Shown one piece after another: positions 44,566 to 56,377 of a stretch of DNA of 64,000 nt (the first letter of the stretch is position 1; the number at the start of each line of letters is the position of its first letter). Location: assembly GCF_040954835.1 (NCBI RefSeq), contig NC_090709.1:39970975-40034974 (forward strand). Reading direction: 5' to 3'. The position numbers and the translations under genes are program-made. Under the pieces are notes generated by a model. That model was not told where the DNA came from and ran no database searches. It worked only from the letters and a program-made list of their open reading frames with translations. The stretch comes from Lepisosteus oculatus (lineage: Eukaryota > Chordata > Actinopteri > Semionotiformes > Lepisosteidae).

Positions 44566-45062
44566 GCTATTTACTGGGGCATCAGGACCCACACAGACCG
44601 CAGGGTGAGAGCGCCCCCTGCTGGCCCCACTCACACCTCTCCCAGCAGCAGCCTCAGGTCTCCTCCCAGGAGTCTCCCCTCCAGGTACTGGCCAGGCTCC
44701 CCCTGCTGGGCTCCAGTGGGCTGTGAGCTGGGTGAGAGCGCCCCCTGCTGGCCCCACTCACACCTCCTCCAGCAGCAGCCTCGGCTCTCCTCCCAGGAGT
44801 CTCCCCTCCAGGTACTGGCCAGGCTCCCCCTGCTGGGCTCCAGTGGGCTGTGAGCTGGGTGAGAGCGCCCCCTGCTGGCCCCACTCACACCTCTCCCAGG
44901 AGTCTCCCCTCCAGGTACTGACCAGGCTCCCCCTGCTGGGATCCAGTGGGCTGTGAGCTGGGTGAGAGCGCCCCCTGCTGGCCCCACTCACACCTCTCCC
45001 AGGAGTCTCCCCTCCAGGTACTGGCCAGGCTCCCCCAGCTGGGCTCCAGGTGGTGTCTGGTC
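44566..45062 (-). mobile_element. 5S-SINE head, tandemly amplified
   Basis: About four tandem copies, 95-130 bp each, of the 5S-like head (minus-strand gccagtacctggaggggaga) plus the ccagcagggggcgctctcac segment, with shrinking poly-CAG spacers. It shows a SINE head becoming a minisatellite. Confidence 0.75.
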
Positions 45063-45365
45063 CAGTATTCCTGTCCTACTGCACAGGGTCCCCAGTCGCT
45101 GCACTGGGGAGCAGGTTTAGAAGTTCTTCTCCACTGGAGAAACAGACCCCCTCCAACAAGCCGGCTCTGCCTGGAGTTCTGCCGTCCCAGTACCGACCAG
45201 AACTGGTCCCGCTGGGTTCGGGATCTGACTGGATCCAGCTCGGAGGAGGTCATTATCATCATGATAAACTTCAGTTCATATAGCGCCTTAAAAGGTGGCT
45301 TCTCAAAGCGCATAATGTGAGCACGCCGTCATCCGTCTTGTCCCTGAGCGACCCAGGGAGCCTGG
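45063..45365. other. Unique spacer with a second SINE-like tail
   Basis: Contains cagttcatatagcgcctta near 45275, similar to the tail of the 5S-SINE but with different flank. Too short to classify. Confidence 0.35.
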
Positions 45366-45369
45366 TGTG

Positions 45370-47325
45370 GGGTCCCCTGGAGAGACCCCACCCACTGATC
45401 TGTCTGGTGCGCATTTTGGGGTTCCTAACATCTGCATAACATCCGGGCTGTGATCCTTTTTGAAGCGCGTATTGACTGTGCGAGAGAGAGAGAGGGGCAC
45501 AGGGATGTCTGAGCAGAGCCACCCGCCCTCTGCCCAGCTTGTGGTGACGTGACCCCTGACAGAATTAAAACTGAGAGGTCGGACTATAGTGTCACAGTAA
45601 CCCCTGGACGCTATAGGAACTGATACTTCGATACGCGGTAGCTGTATATAGAGACTGATCTCAAAAAGACGCGGTGTGTAACTTTTCTTGGCTCCCTTGT
45701 TCAGGGAATTCTGTGGGAAATGTTTTGTTCAGAGCGAAGTGAAAGTGGAAACGAAGGGCACCGCGCCCTTCCTGACATGTAGATTTTTTTTTTTATTAAA
45801 ATGTATAAAGAACTTACAAATACAACCAGAGGATCAAAACGGGTACAAGAAAACAAACAGAAAAATAAACAATTAACCGCCAGAGGTAATAAGTAAGTTA
45901 TGTGATCAAATTGTATTTTTTTTTACATCTATCATATGTTTATTATTTCTCACATTTTTAATAGAATTTAAATAGTGTTTCAGCTCCACCTCAGACGTAC
46001 TAAAAAGGGGAGTATTGTTAGACCATTTGGATTTATGGATGTGAAATTTACCCAGAATGATTAATAAATGGAAAAAAAAGAAATACAATTCCTGACCAGT
46101 AGAAATTCCTTCTCTAACTCCGGACGCGATGAGTAAGTTTAGTAAAGGAATCACGGCGACGGCCGCACTGATTGGACTTTGACAGGTGACATCATTAGCG
46201 TCTGATTTCCTGGACTGACATTAAACCTGCCGCTGGTGACCCTGTCCTCTCTCTCTCTTCGATACTTGAAACAACAGCGACAACCCAAAATATCGTTTTT
46301 CGTATTTTTGTTGATCGATATTTTTTTTCTGACTAATCAGAAAGTTTAAGGAGAGTTCACCCGTTTGAAAACCGCGACTCCGCTTTTTGCCGGTAAGTGA
46401 AATTAAACTTTTTTTTTATGTCCACCGTGTTTTAAGTCCGTCTTTCGCAGTCGACCGAGGAATTTGCGCGTGTAGCTCTAGATCAGGGGAGTGAAGGACT
46501 CGGATCTTTTTTGTTTCTGTACACACGAGTGTCAAACAAGTGAAAAACGTATTTTCTCTTTTTATTACTTTTGAGCTTTCGGTTTCATTTCGTCGGCCAT
46601 TTCATGTCGCTTAATTGATGAGGAATAGCGCTAAACAATTAAGAAAAATAACATCTGTACAATTCCGCAAGCCTTGTCGTTATATATAAACGACTGGATG
46701 AGCTCCTCCAGTCAGGACAGGAGGCTCTTCTGTACACAGAGGGGGGTGGGGGTGGGGAACAAGCAGCACGGCTGGGATGTTGACTTCTTTAAAGTCATTT
46801 CTAAGCAAGATCAAGTTGAGGTTTATTCTCATACTTACGTGAGTTTCATGAAAACTCCAGAGCGCATCCGTTACACGGTTTGTACATAGCTGCATTCCGT
46901 TCAGTGTTCAAAGAGTCGGCGAAAACTATGCACAGGACCAGTTTCTGCAGCCTCACGTCAAGACAGCCGTGTGTTTGGAAAGTCCTATCATCTCTACTTG
47001 TCACAGACACGGCGAGAAACACGCGTGTAACCCGGGAAAGCTCATCACCGAACACGGTGTTGTACTTCCTGTTTACAAAAGACAGAACATGTGCCCCGTT
47101 AGAATATTTTTTCCCCCAAAACAGAGGAGTGCGAGGATATCCTGCTGTTGTTAAAGTCACTGTGCACGGGACAATATCACTGCATTTACAGTTCAATGTC
47201 ATTTACAGTATTTGTATAGCATGCAACATTGTGCAACATTGTGCACAGATCAACTATTGTGTTTTTAACAGAATCATTTTCTCGTATAAACCGAGTTTGT
47301 TGTTTTTGTTTTTCTGGTAGCTGAC
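45370..47325 (+). repeat. Segmental tandem duplication, copy B, 5' flank of IgSF gene 2
   Basis: Near-identical to 27450-29640. It keeps the 5' exon donor at 46393, the ISRE-like motif at 46581-46592, and a single LINE-derived unit at 46695-46785. Confidence 0.85.
46581..46592. promoter_or_regulatory. ISRE-like motif, IgSF gene 2
   Basis: Same GGTTTCATTTCG as at 28805-28816, about 188 bp after the 5' exon donor. Confidence 0.45.
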
Positions 47326-50070
47326 ATGAGGATCTTTCTCATTCTGCTCATTCTGATGACTTTCCCACAGGGTAAGTAGAGCTAAAAAAGGTTCAATCAA
47401 AGTACCGAACTCTTTCGGTTCGGGAGCCCCTCACGATAATGCGAACGCAAGCGTAAATATCCTCTCGCTGCGGAAATCTGAAAGGTGAAATAAAATGCCG
47501 ATGAAATGGAATTTTACTGGACCTCAGAAATGTCATGGCAAAAAGTCAAACTTCACACCTCCAACATGTTCCGGAGTTGAACACGGTCAAGACGTTCGTA
47601 TGAATCTCAGAAGTTGTGTTGCTGTGTGTCTCTCTCTCCAGTGTGTGTCTGTGAGGGGGTGTCTAATTGTGTTGCTGTGTCTCTCTCTCTCTCTCTCCAG
47701 TGTGTGTCTGTCAGGGGGTGTCTAGTTGTGTTGCTGTGTCTCTCTCTCTCTCCAGTGTGTGTCTGTCAGGGGGTGTCTAGTTGTGTTGTTATCAGTCCCT
47801 TCAGATCCTGTCCTGGTGTCGGGGCCGTATGGAGACTCTGTCACTCTCCCCTGTGATGGAAGAGCTGCAGCTCAAATCCCTGAGGACCAGCTCCACGTCC
47901 AGTGGAAGACTCCTGACAGACCAGTGCTTGATGTCATCAGTGGCACACTGTATCCTGACCCTGACTATAAGGGCAGAGCTGAGGTGTCCAGAGAGAAGAT
48001 CGGACAGGGAGACTTCTCTCTCACCATCAACCACACAATCTTCTCTGACGAAGCTGTGTACGAGTGCTCTTACAAAGGAGAGGATGATCTCATGAAGTTC
48101 CTCAATGACATTAAAGTCACCCTCACAGGTATCAACGTTTCCTTTTTAATTTGACACTCAGCACATCATTAATAAAAGAGTGTGCCCCCCTCGTCTCTCT
48201 GTATGGGAGCTCCTGCCTCTCCTGGTGCCGGAGATCAGGGTGTTAAACGCTATCCAAGCTCTTTTTCTGCACCAGAGCTGCCACCTTGATTTCCAGGACA
48301 AAATCGCAAAACGTGTTTGTATGAGCCTGATGACGTTCTCCGTCTTCACTCCCCTCAGTGCGAAGAGAAAACCGCAGTGCAGCAGCTGGGGCCGATGTCT
48401 CTCTGCCCGTGTTCGCGCGTGAGCCGGTGGAGGTGCTGTTTAACGACACTGAGGTGTACCCCAGGGGTACAGTCCCTGGACAGCACGTCTCGGTCCGGAA
48501 CGGCACCCTGACGATTCACAGAGTTACTCCAGCACATCAGGGCATCTACACCGTGAGAGACGAGACAACCAGGCGGACCATCAGCAGTATCAGAATCACC
48601 ATCAAGGGTGAGAGGATCAACTGTATATCTTTCCTTCCATTCTTCAGTATGTGTGAACCAAATTCAATTCAAAGGTACGAGTGAGCTTGTAAAGACATTC
48701 CTTCTCTTTAACAGTCTAATACATTGCACTCATTAGAAATATTGTTGGTATTGCGACTATATTGACTAACTTTGTCCTGGTAAAAAGTAAAAGGACTTTT
48801 CTGTGAATCTATCCACTTTTTCTGACAGCCCTCTCCAGCACAGGATCACAGGGGGGAGCTGGAGCCTGTCCCAGCAAGCAACAGGCACAAGGCAGGGTTC
48901 ACCCTGGACAGGACACCAGTCCATCACAGGACACACACACACACACACACTCACACACCCTGGACAGGACACCAGTCCATCACAGGACACACACTCACAC
49001 ACCCTGGACAGGACACCAGTCCATCACAGGACACACACACACGCACACACCCTGGACAAGATATCTTAACCTACAAGTTAACCAGCTTAACCCAGTTAAC
49101 CCACCAGCCCGTCTTTGGACTGTGGGAGGAATCTGGAGCCCCTGGGAGAACACCATGTGAACTCCACACAGACAGCACCCCAGAAAGTGAACTCACGATC
49201 CCTGCTCTAGGGCCACATGATAACCAATGCGTCTTGATATCGCTAACATTTATGTACTGGTAAAATACGGAGAGTAAGATGGCTTCAATTCTGTTTTACT
49301 TATGGCTCAATGCCTAATAATTCACTACCAGTAATATAGATTGTAGTCCCATCTCTTCTAATTTCTAATTGTAAAGATGTGATTGTGATTGCCCTGTATC
49401 ATGACTGCAGCAGTTAGGAGTACAGCACACCAAGATCCTGATTAGTGATGAACAAGAAACTCTTCTCCTTCAGGACTGCAGTCAGTAATCCGCAACTGAG
49501 GGCAGGTGACATCCCCAATAGCCAATTAAGAGATTCAGTCAGTGATCGGTGTGAGAGCACTCATTTCACGACTGGCCTAAGTTACAGGGTCAGAATGTTC
49601 ACACTGTTACCTCTTCTGCTTTCAGCACCAGACGACGAAGATGCGTCGCACCAGCAAGATGGTGAGTGTCTCATTTAAAACACCTTTTCCTTGGAGAGTT
49701 TTAGTGTATCATGATGAATAGATATGTGTAGTAATCACCATTCAATAGAACAGTTCCGTTACAACAGGACCTACAGTCCCAGCGCAGTAGAACAGTCCTG
49801 TTACAATAGGAGCTCCAGTCCCAGTGCAGTAGAACAGTCTGTTACAATAGGAGCTCCAGTCCCAGTGCAGTAGACCAGTCTGTTACAATAGGAGCTCCAG
49901 TCCCAGTGCAGTAGACCAGTCTGTTACTGTTGCTGTGTTTCCCTGCAGACTCTGACCAGGGAGACAGGTCTACTGCTGTGATAGCAGGTGTCCTGGGAGC
50001 TGTAATAGGTCTGGCAGTAGCAGCAGGAGTTGGGATCTGGAGGTGTAGGAGGAGGAGGAGGAATCCGTAG
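47326..50070 (+). CDS. IgSF gene 2: two-Ig-domain receptor with shortened tail
   Basis: Paralogue of IgSF gene 1 with the same phase-1 exon plan: 47326-47371 (MRIFLILLILMTFPQ), 47796-48128 (D1), 48359-48607 (D2), 49626-49661 (APDDEDASHQQD linker) and 49949-50070, about 261 residues. D1 and D2 exons have exactly the same lengths as in gene 1 (333 and 249 nt). D1: DSVTLPCDG, VQWKTPDRP, AVYECSYKG. D2: VSLPVFAREPVEVLFND and GIYTVRDE, again with Val in place of both canonical cysteines. The membrane segment (IAGVLGAVIGLAVAAGVGIW) is about 12 residues shorter than in gene 1 and lacks the Ala microsatellite. The tail stops at TAG (50068-50070) after RCRRRRRNP, where gene 1 has CAG; the sequence downstream still resembles the gene 1 tail, so about 25 residues were lost by one nonsense change. 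Probably still a membrane protein. Confidence 0.85.
47620..47790 (+). repeat. 51-bp minisatellite, IgSF gene 2 leader intron
   Basis: About three units of the family described for gene 1, running directly into the D1 acceptor (AG at 47794-47795). Confidence 0.85.
48835..49235 (-). mobile_element. V-SINE-type element in intron of IgSF gene 2
   Basis: Minus strand: degenerate tRNA head at about 49190-49235, core (tgtggagttcacatggtgtt, ccaaagacgggctggtgg), minisatellite (48905-49055) and a 3' part with tgcctgttgcttgctgggac. Absent from the matching intron of gene 1, so it inserted after the duplication or was lost there. Confidence 0.7.
49755..49930 (+). repeat. 41-bp minisatellite, family E, copy 3
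   Basis: About four units, ending about 18 bp before the membrane-exon acceptor of IgSF gene 2. Confidence 0.9.
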
Positions 50071-51580
50071 GATGGACCACCACCAGGAGGACAACAGCCA
50101 GCCCAGGATGGGGAAAACCCAGAGACTGTTCCTCTTCATTAACAACCAGGACCAGCTGACCACAGGTGAATTGTTTGATCAGAAGAAGAGATCATCCAGA
50201 GATCAGACAGAAGAACTGAGGGAGTTATCAGACACTGAGGACAGACAGACTGCAGTCTGGACAGGAGCTGAGGGAGTTATCAGACACTGAGGACAGACAG
50301 GAGTCCAGACACTCGGGGCTCCTGGAGGGACTCATTCCTGCTCAGTGTGTCTGTCAGACTCCGTCAGCTCTGTCACTTTCTGTGGTCTGGAACTGTGGAT
50401 ATGGACACCGTGAACACCTGTGAAAAGATCAGTATTCTACCACTGTGCAGGATAAACACTAGAGAATGAGAATTAAAACCCTTCTAGTTCTCTGTGGAAA
50501 ACACTTTCCTTTGCAAACTGCTGTTAAAGGACGGGAGCCCTGATCAGACCCCAGTACTGGGCCTCCAGCTTCAGCTTCTGTGAGGTTCCTGTATCATATT
50601 TGATCATATTACACCTGTCTTTGTCATCTCTCATACAACTGGCACCTTCTGTGCCGTTTAAAACTGTGAACACCTGTGAAAAACGTGCACTACCAATTGT
50701 GTGTGATAAAGACCACAGAATGACAACTGAAACAGCGTTTTCGATTTTCTATGTACAACGTGGGTTTAGAAAGGAAAGTGTTTAAGATCAGGAGTCCTAA
50801 TCAGACCCCACTACAGGACCCTTCTGGCAGGATTATCTTCAGCTCATGTGACACTTCCTGTATCTTTACATCATTTCCTGCAGTAAGAAAGGAGGAAACC
50901 ACATTTACTACAGATTACCATCCAGATAACTAATTGCCAGATTTTTCTCGGGGGTAATTTTGGTGCTGTGTGTTTTATCAATTATTTTCAGAGCCACTAC
51001 ATATTGTGCATTTATATCACAGGATATAAACTCATTATCTGTGAGTAGATATTCTCTCTCCTCAGTGTGTGTGTGTGTCAGGATATACAGTACAGGCATT
51101 CTCTCTGCAGGACTGGACTGTGTCTCTCTGTCTGAATAATGCCAATTGATGTATTTAAAACTTCTGTGTCTGTTATCTCTGGGCTTCTCTTCTCACTATT
51201 TGTTTTAAAATGTGTAATTTCTCCCCTTGAATCTTTTAAATTGTGTTGAAAATATAAATGCAAGATGGTTGGGTAAGAATGTGAAATCTGAATTTTTACT
51301 GTTTGTTTTTTTTAATCTTTTTATTTTTCTATCGATAAAATTGTCATAAATACACTTTTTTCTCTTCTGGCTCGTTGAGGGCTGTTAATTTACATTCATT
51401 TTCATATAAATGAAAAACCATGTTAAATGTGAACTTTTAATATCCACATTTTCCCTACTTTTTTAAAAGTTTTTTAAAAATATTTTTTCCATCAATAAAT
51501 TCGTCTAACATGTCTTACTCTCTTAAACTGTAATATGCACTGCAATTGTGTTCGTATAAGTCCTCACAGTGTTAGAAACT
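50071..51580. other. 3' UTR of IgSF gene 2, then unique AT-rich spacer
   Basis: 50071-50490 matches the gene 1 3' region, with a local 60-bp internal duplication (gagggagttatcagacactg twice, near 50217 and 50269) and ATTAAA at 50472-50477. 50500-51580 is AT-rich with no recognised gene. Confidence 0.6.
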
Positions 51581-51584
51581 GCAG

Positions 51585-52330
51585 TAACACACAGACCTGC
51601 AGGGTTTCTGGAGATCTCTGAATCCTCACAGTGTGAATATCAACAGCACTGATCTCTCTGAGCCACTTGGGTTAGAAACCACAGTAACACACACAGACCT
51701 GCAGGGTTTCTAGAGATCTCTGAATCCTCACAGTGTGAATATCGACAGCACTGATCTCTCTGAGCCACTGGGGTTAGAAACCACAGTAACACACACAGAC
51801 CTGCAGGGTTTCTAGAGATCTCTGAATCCTCACAGTGTGAATATCGACAGCACTGATCTCTCTGAGTCACTGGGGTTAGAAACCACAGTAACACACAGAC
51901 CTGCAGGGTTTCTAGAGATCTCTGAATCCTCACAGTGTGAATATCGACAGCACTGATCTCTCTGAGCCACTGGGGTTAGAAACCACAGTAACACACACAG
52001 ACCTGCAGGGTTTCTAGAGATCTCTGAATCCTCACAGTGTGAATATCGACAGCACTGATCTCTCTGAGTCACTGGGGTTAGAAACCACAGTAACACACAG
52101 ACCTGCAGGGTTTCTAGAGATCTCTGAATCCTCACAGTGTGAATATCGACAGCACTGATCTCTCTGAGCCACTGGGGTTAGAAACCACAGTAACACACAG
52201 ACCTGCAGGGTTTCTAGAGATCTCTGAATCCTCACAGTGTGAATATCGACAGCACTGATCTCTCTGAGCCACTGGGGTTAGAAACTACAGTAACACACAG
52301 ACCCGCAGAGTTTCTAGAGATCTTTAAACT
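51585..52330. repeat. About 101-bp minisatellite
   Basis: About seven units containing acctgcagggtttctagaga and agcactgatctctctgagcc; units of 101 or 103 bp depending on an acac repeat. Confidence 0.95.
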
Positions 52331-53160
52331 TTCAAACAGTTTTTTTTTAAATACACACACATAGAGGCTTATAATCCAGTTATAGTCGAGGCACTTTTAC
52401 AGAATAAGAAGCCTTTAATTTTCGACTTGGGTGGGGCTCTTGAAGAAATACTTTATGGTTACTCAGGGTTTTTATGTGCCTAATCGGGATAGCTCCCTCA
52501 AACAGTCAACCCCCTTAAATAGATGATCACCTCACGCATCACGTTTGAAGTTTAGTTTCTTTAGAGAGCACATCAATAATGAATAGTCGCTGAGACCCTA
52601 CATTGGGACTGTGCGTTTTGAGGTTCCCGGATGTCACCAGCCGTAGTAGGATGTCGCCCATGTGATTACCAGGTGTTGGCCACTGGAGGCCGCCAAATAC
52701 GCCGCCTCTTCGACTCGTGAGAAGTGGCTGAGATCGTTAATCGCGCTCACCTGGACTCACTGATTGGTGCACACAGTGAGGGAGGAGTGCGCGTTTTCAC
52801 AGGCGCTTCTGAGGAGCTTTCCCGAAGCAAATGATCTCCGGTTGAAGGTCTACCAGCTAATCACACCTGGTCAAGGTGATTTTGGGCTCTTTCGCAGTCT
52901 GGGCAGATGCTGTTTTTTTTTTTTTTTTCAAGCTGTGTCTTGAGCCTGTGACTTCCAGTCTACAGGACAGTGGGGGGTCAGTACCTGTTTTATCATTCTT
53001 CATGCTGAACGGATGCTGATGGTACTGCGAATCGCCTGGTGTTTCCCAAAGCCCTGAGAGAGAATCTGTCTCCTTAATTAAGGTGAACTCCTCGCACGTA
53101 TACAGTGCTGTATATATTGAGAACACTTCTCATCTCCCACTGGAGTCCAGTCCCACCTCA
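52331..53160. other. Unique spacer
   Basis: No gene is recognised. A (t)16 run lies at about 52913-52929. Confidence 0.5.
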
Positions 53161-53164
53161 GAGA

Positions 53165-54015
53165 GAAACACGGTGATTGTTCTGTACCAGCAACCCCACC
53201 TGGGAGATGCACAGCGATCGTTCTGCACCAGTGACCCCACCTGGGAGATGCACAGTGATCATTCTGCACCAGTAACCCCACCTGGGAGACGCACAGCGAT
53301 CGTTCTGCACCAGTGACCCCACCTGGGAGACGCACAGCGATCGTTCTGCACCAGTATCCCCACCTGGGAGACGCACAGCGATCGTTCTGCACCAGTATCC
53401 CCACCTGGGAGACGCACAGCGATCGTTCTGCACCAGTCGCCCCACCTGGGAGACGCAGAGTGATCATTCTGCACCAGCAACCCCACCTGGGAGACGCACA
53501 GCGATCAGTCTGCACCAGTGACCCCACCTGGGAGACGCACAGCGATCATTCTGCACCAGTGACCCCACCTGGGAGACGCACAGCGATCGTTCTGCACCAG
53601 TGACCCCACCTGGGAGACGCACAGCGATCGTTCTGCACCAGTGACCCCACCTGGGAGACGCACAGCGATCAGTCTGCACCAGTAACCCCACCTGGGAGAC
53701 GCACAGCGATCGTTCTGCACCAGTGACCCCACCTGGGAGACGCACAGCGATCAGTCTGCACCAGTAACCCCACCTGGGAGACGCACAGAGATCGTTCTGC
53801 ACCAGCCGCCCCACCTGGGAGACGCACAGTGATCAGTCTGCACCAGTAACCCCACCTGGGAGACGCACAGCGATTCTCCTGCACCACTGACCCCACCTGG
53901 GAGACGCAGAGCGATCGTTCTGCACCAGTAACCCCACCTGGGAGACGCCCAGCGATCGTTCTGCACCAGCGGCCCCAGCTGGGAGACGCCCAGCGATCGT
54001 TCCGTCCCAGGACAC
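53165..54015 (-). repeat. 41-bp minisatellite, family J, copy 2 (inverted)
   Basis: About 20 units, the reverse complement of the array at 9291-10228 (gcgatcgttctgcaccagt, ccccacctgggagacgcaca). Same unit length and variants (cagtctgcaccag against cgttctgcaccag). Confidence 0.95.
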
Positions 54016-54545
54016 CTGTATGAACAGAAACCCAAGCACTTTTGTAGGTGTCCTGGGATCTTTAATGAATGATGGGGTGTAGGACAGAGGCAATAGTGCC
54101 TCCTACTGGCCCCCCAACTACATCCACCTGTGAGGACTTTGGCCGGTCTCGCCTGAGCTCTTGCGCGCGAGTTGTTATTGGACTGGTCGGCGGCTGTGAA
54201 AGCACTCCCCGACACTGAGGGTGAGCAGGCGGTCAGTGCGTCCATTTATAGCCGGACACGGGCTCAGTCCCCAGCTGGGGGTTGGGTTGCGAGGGGCGGG
54301 CAGGTGTCGAGAAATCAGGCGCGCTCTCTTCGAGAAGAGACGCGGCCTCTCGCAGGAAGCGGCTCGGCGGCTTCGGCGGCGCAGAGAAGGCTTGCAGACA
54401 TCTCGGCTTCGGGACCCGCACCCCCTCGTCAGGAAACCCGTGGTTCTCCGATGCGTTTCGGCGGCTTGATTGAGGGGAGGGGAGGGGGATGCTGGTAAAC
54501 CGTTCATTTCAGCCGAAGTACAGCTATGGGGAGGTTTAACGCGTG
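54016..54545. other. Unique, CpG-rich at about 54130-54480
   Basis: A small CpG-rich stretch without a recognised gene. It could be a promoter; nothing in the sequence links it to an exon. Confidence 0.4.
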
Positions 54546-54549
54546 CTTA

Positions 54550-55140
54550 ATATGGCCAGCAGCCACATCACCCTGCAACTCCCCACTGGCAGCCCCACTG
54601 GAGCCCAGCAGGGGGACCCTGGCCAGTACCTGGAGGGGAGACTCCTGGGAGGAGAGCTGAGGCTGCTGCTGGGAGAGGTGTGAGTGGGGCCAGCAGGGGG
54701 CGCTCTCACCCTGCGGTCTGTGTGGGTCCTGATGCCCCAGTATAGTGACGGGGACACTGGACTGTAAACAGGCGCCGTCCTTCGGATGAGACGTCAAACC
54801 GAGGTCCTGATTCTCTGTGCTCATTAACAATCCCGGGGTGTTTCTTGAAAAGAGTAGGGGTGTAACCCCGGCGTCCTGGCCAAATTTCCCATTGGCCCTT
54901 CCCAATCATGGCCTCCTAACAATCCCCCTCTCTGAACTGGCTTCATCCCTCTGCTGTCCTCCCCACTGATAGCTGGTGTGTGGGGAGCGTTCTGGCGCAC
55001 TGTGGCTGCCGTCGCATCATCCAGGTGGGGCTGCACACTGGTGTTGGTGGAGGGGAGTCCCCATTACCTGTAAAGCGCTTTGAGTGGAGTGTCCAGAAAA
55101 GCGCTATATAAATGTAAGCAATTATTATTATTAATTATTA
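54550..55140 (+). mobile_element. 5S-rRNA-headed SINE, near full length, plus orientation
   Basis: Head at 54600-54660 (agcccagcagggggaccctgg, ccagtacctggaggggagac), body through ttcggatgagacgtcaaacc, tail aagcgctatataaatgtaag and (att)n at 55110-55140. Its tail length and structure match the copy at 35035-35612 in the opposite orientation. Confidence 0.8.
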
Positions 55141-56377
55141 TTAACCTTCTTCAAAGACCTCTCCGGGCAAATGGTGTCTCATTTCACCTCCGAGGGTTGC
55201 GATCTCCCCCTGCGTTCTCAAAGAAGGGTTTGAGAAACCGATTGAACATGAGAACGAATGGCGACAAGCAGCTGCAGGTCACTTTTTACGGGACAGCAAA
55301 CAGTTTTTTGTTGTTGGTTTTTGTTTTGTTTTGTTTTGGTACGGAGAGATTCATGCAGCGAATAAAACATTTTAAAAAAAAAGGCTTATTGGTGGCACGA
55401 GAGGGTTTTTTTTTTTCTTCTGCACCAGCCGGAGGCGCAGAGACCTCTTCCTGTGTGGTTCTCTCCTTCTGCGATTGTTCTGCTGAAAAGCCGCCCTTTC
55501 CCAGCACTGCGTTTCTGATGAAGTCTGCTCTGCGGGCGCTCAGAACCGAAAACACCACGACTCGCAGCGTGAGACCGGAAAATGATTTATTATGGTTGTT
55601 GGTTTTTTTTTTAAACTGAAACCAAAGAGCTTTGACATCGCCACACAGGACAGTGCATCAATCCTTCTGTTGGCGCTCATAAGCCTGCTTCGTGCACGCT
55701 GTTCTTTTCGGCGTCGGTCCGGCGCTCGGACTGACTGCCCGCTGGAAATATAGAAAAAAAAAATAATAATAATATCGCGATTTGAGCCTGACGTTGAACA
55801 CAACCGTTATAACCGTGCGATCGATCCCGCTGCTAAAAAAATAAATAAAACTGCAAGTCTGCTTAAAGATCATGTAGGTATTGTGTGGCATTTGCGCGAT
55901 CAGGTGATGATCACCCAGGGGATCTGCACATGGCGATGACTGAACATCGCGTTTGCACGTTGGTATTGCACATTACCAGTAAGAGCGAGGCCACTTTCTC
56001 AGAATTACGCGAACACATGCCGTGCGTGTGATCACCCCCTCCTTCATGATAACAGCACTGCACTTCCGTCGGGTGCAGAAGCCCGTGTTTTCAGTGGGCC
56101 TGGGCCGAGCCGGACCGGTGCCCGTCGCGATCATGCAGCTGAACGCGCCCCTGAGCTGATCAAGACGTGCGGCCGGCGCGCGTAGTGTGTCGTGACTTCA
56201 CGCGTGCCGTGGGGTCGGTGCTTCTGGCGGGCAGGCGGACGGAATTAAAACACTTTCTCAGCACAACGCCAACAACAACAACAACAACAACAACAAAGCG
56301 CTACACGCAGAGGCCCGGACCGGGTCCGGCTTGAACCCCAGGTGCTGCTAGCGGGGGTCTCCTGAGGCCGAAGTTTC
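55141..56377. other. Unique spacer downstream of receptor B
   Basis: No gene is recognised. (caa)n at 56270-56296. This would contain the 3' UTR of receptor B if its tail exon is correctly placed. Confidence 0.45.
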
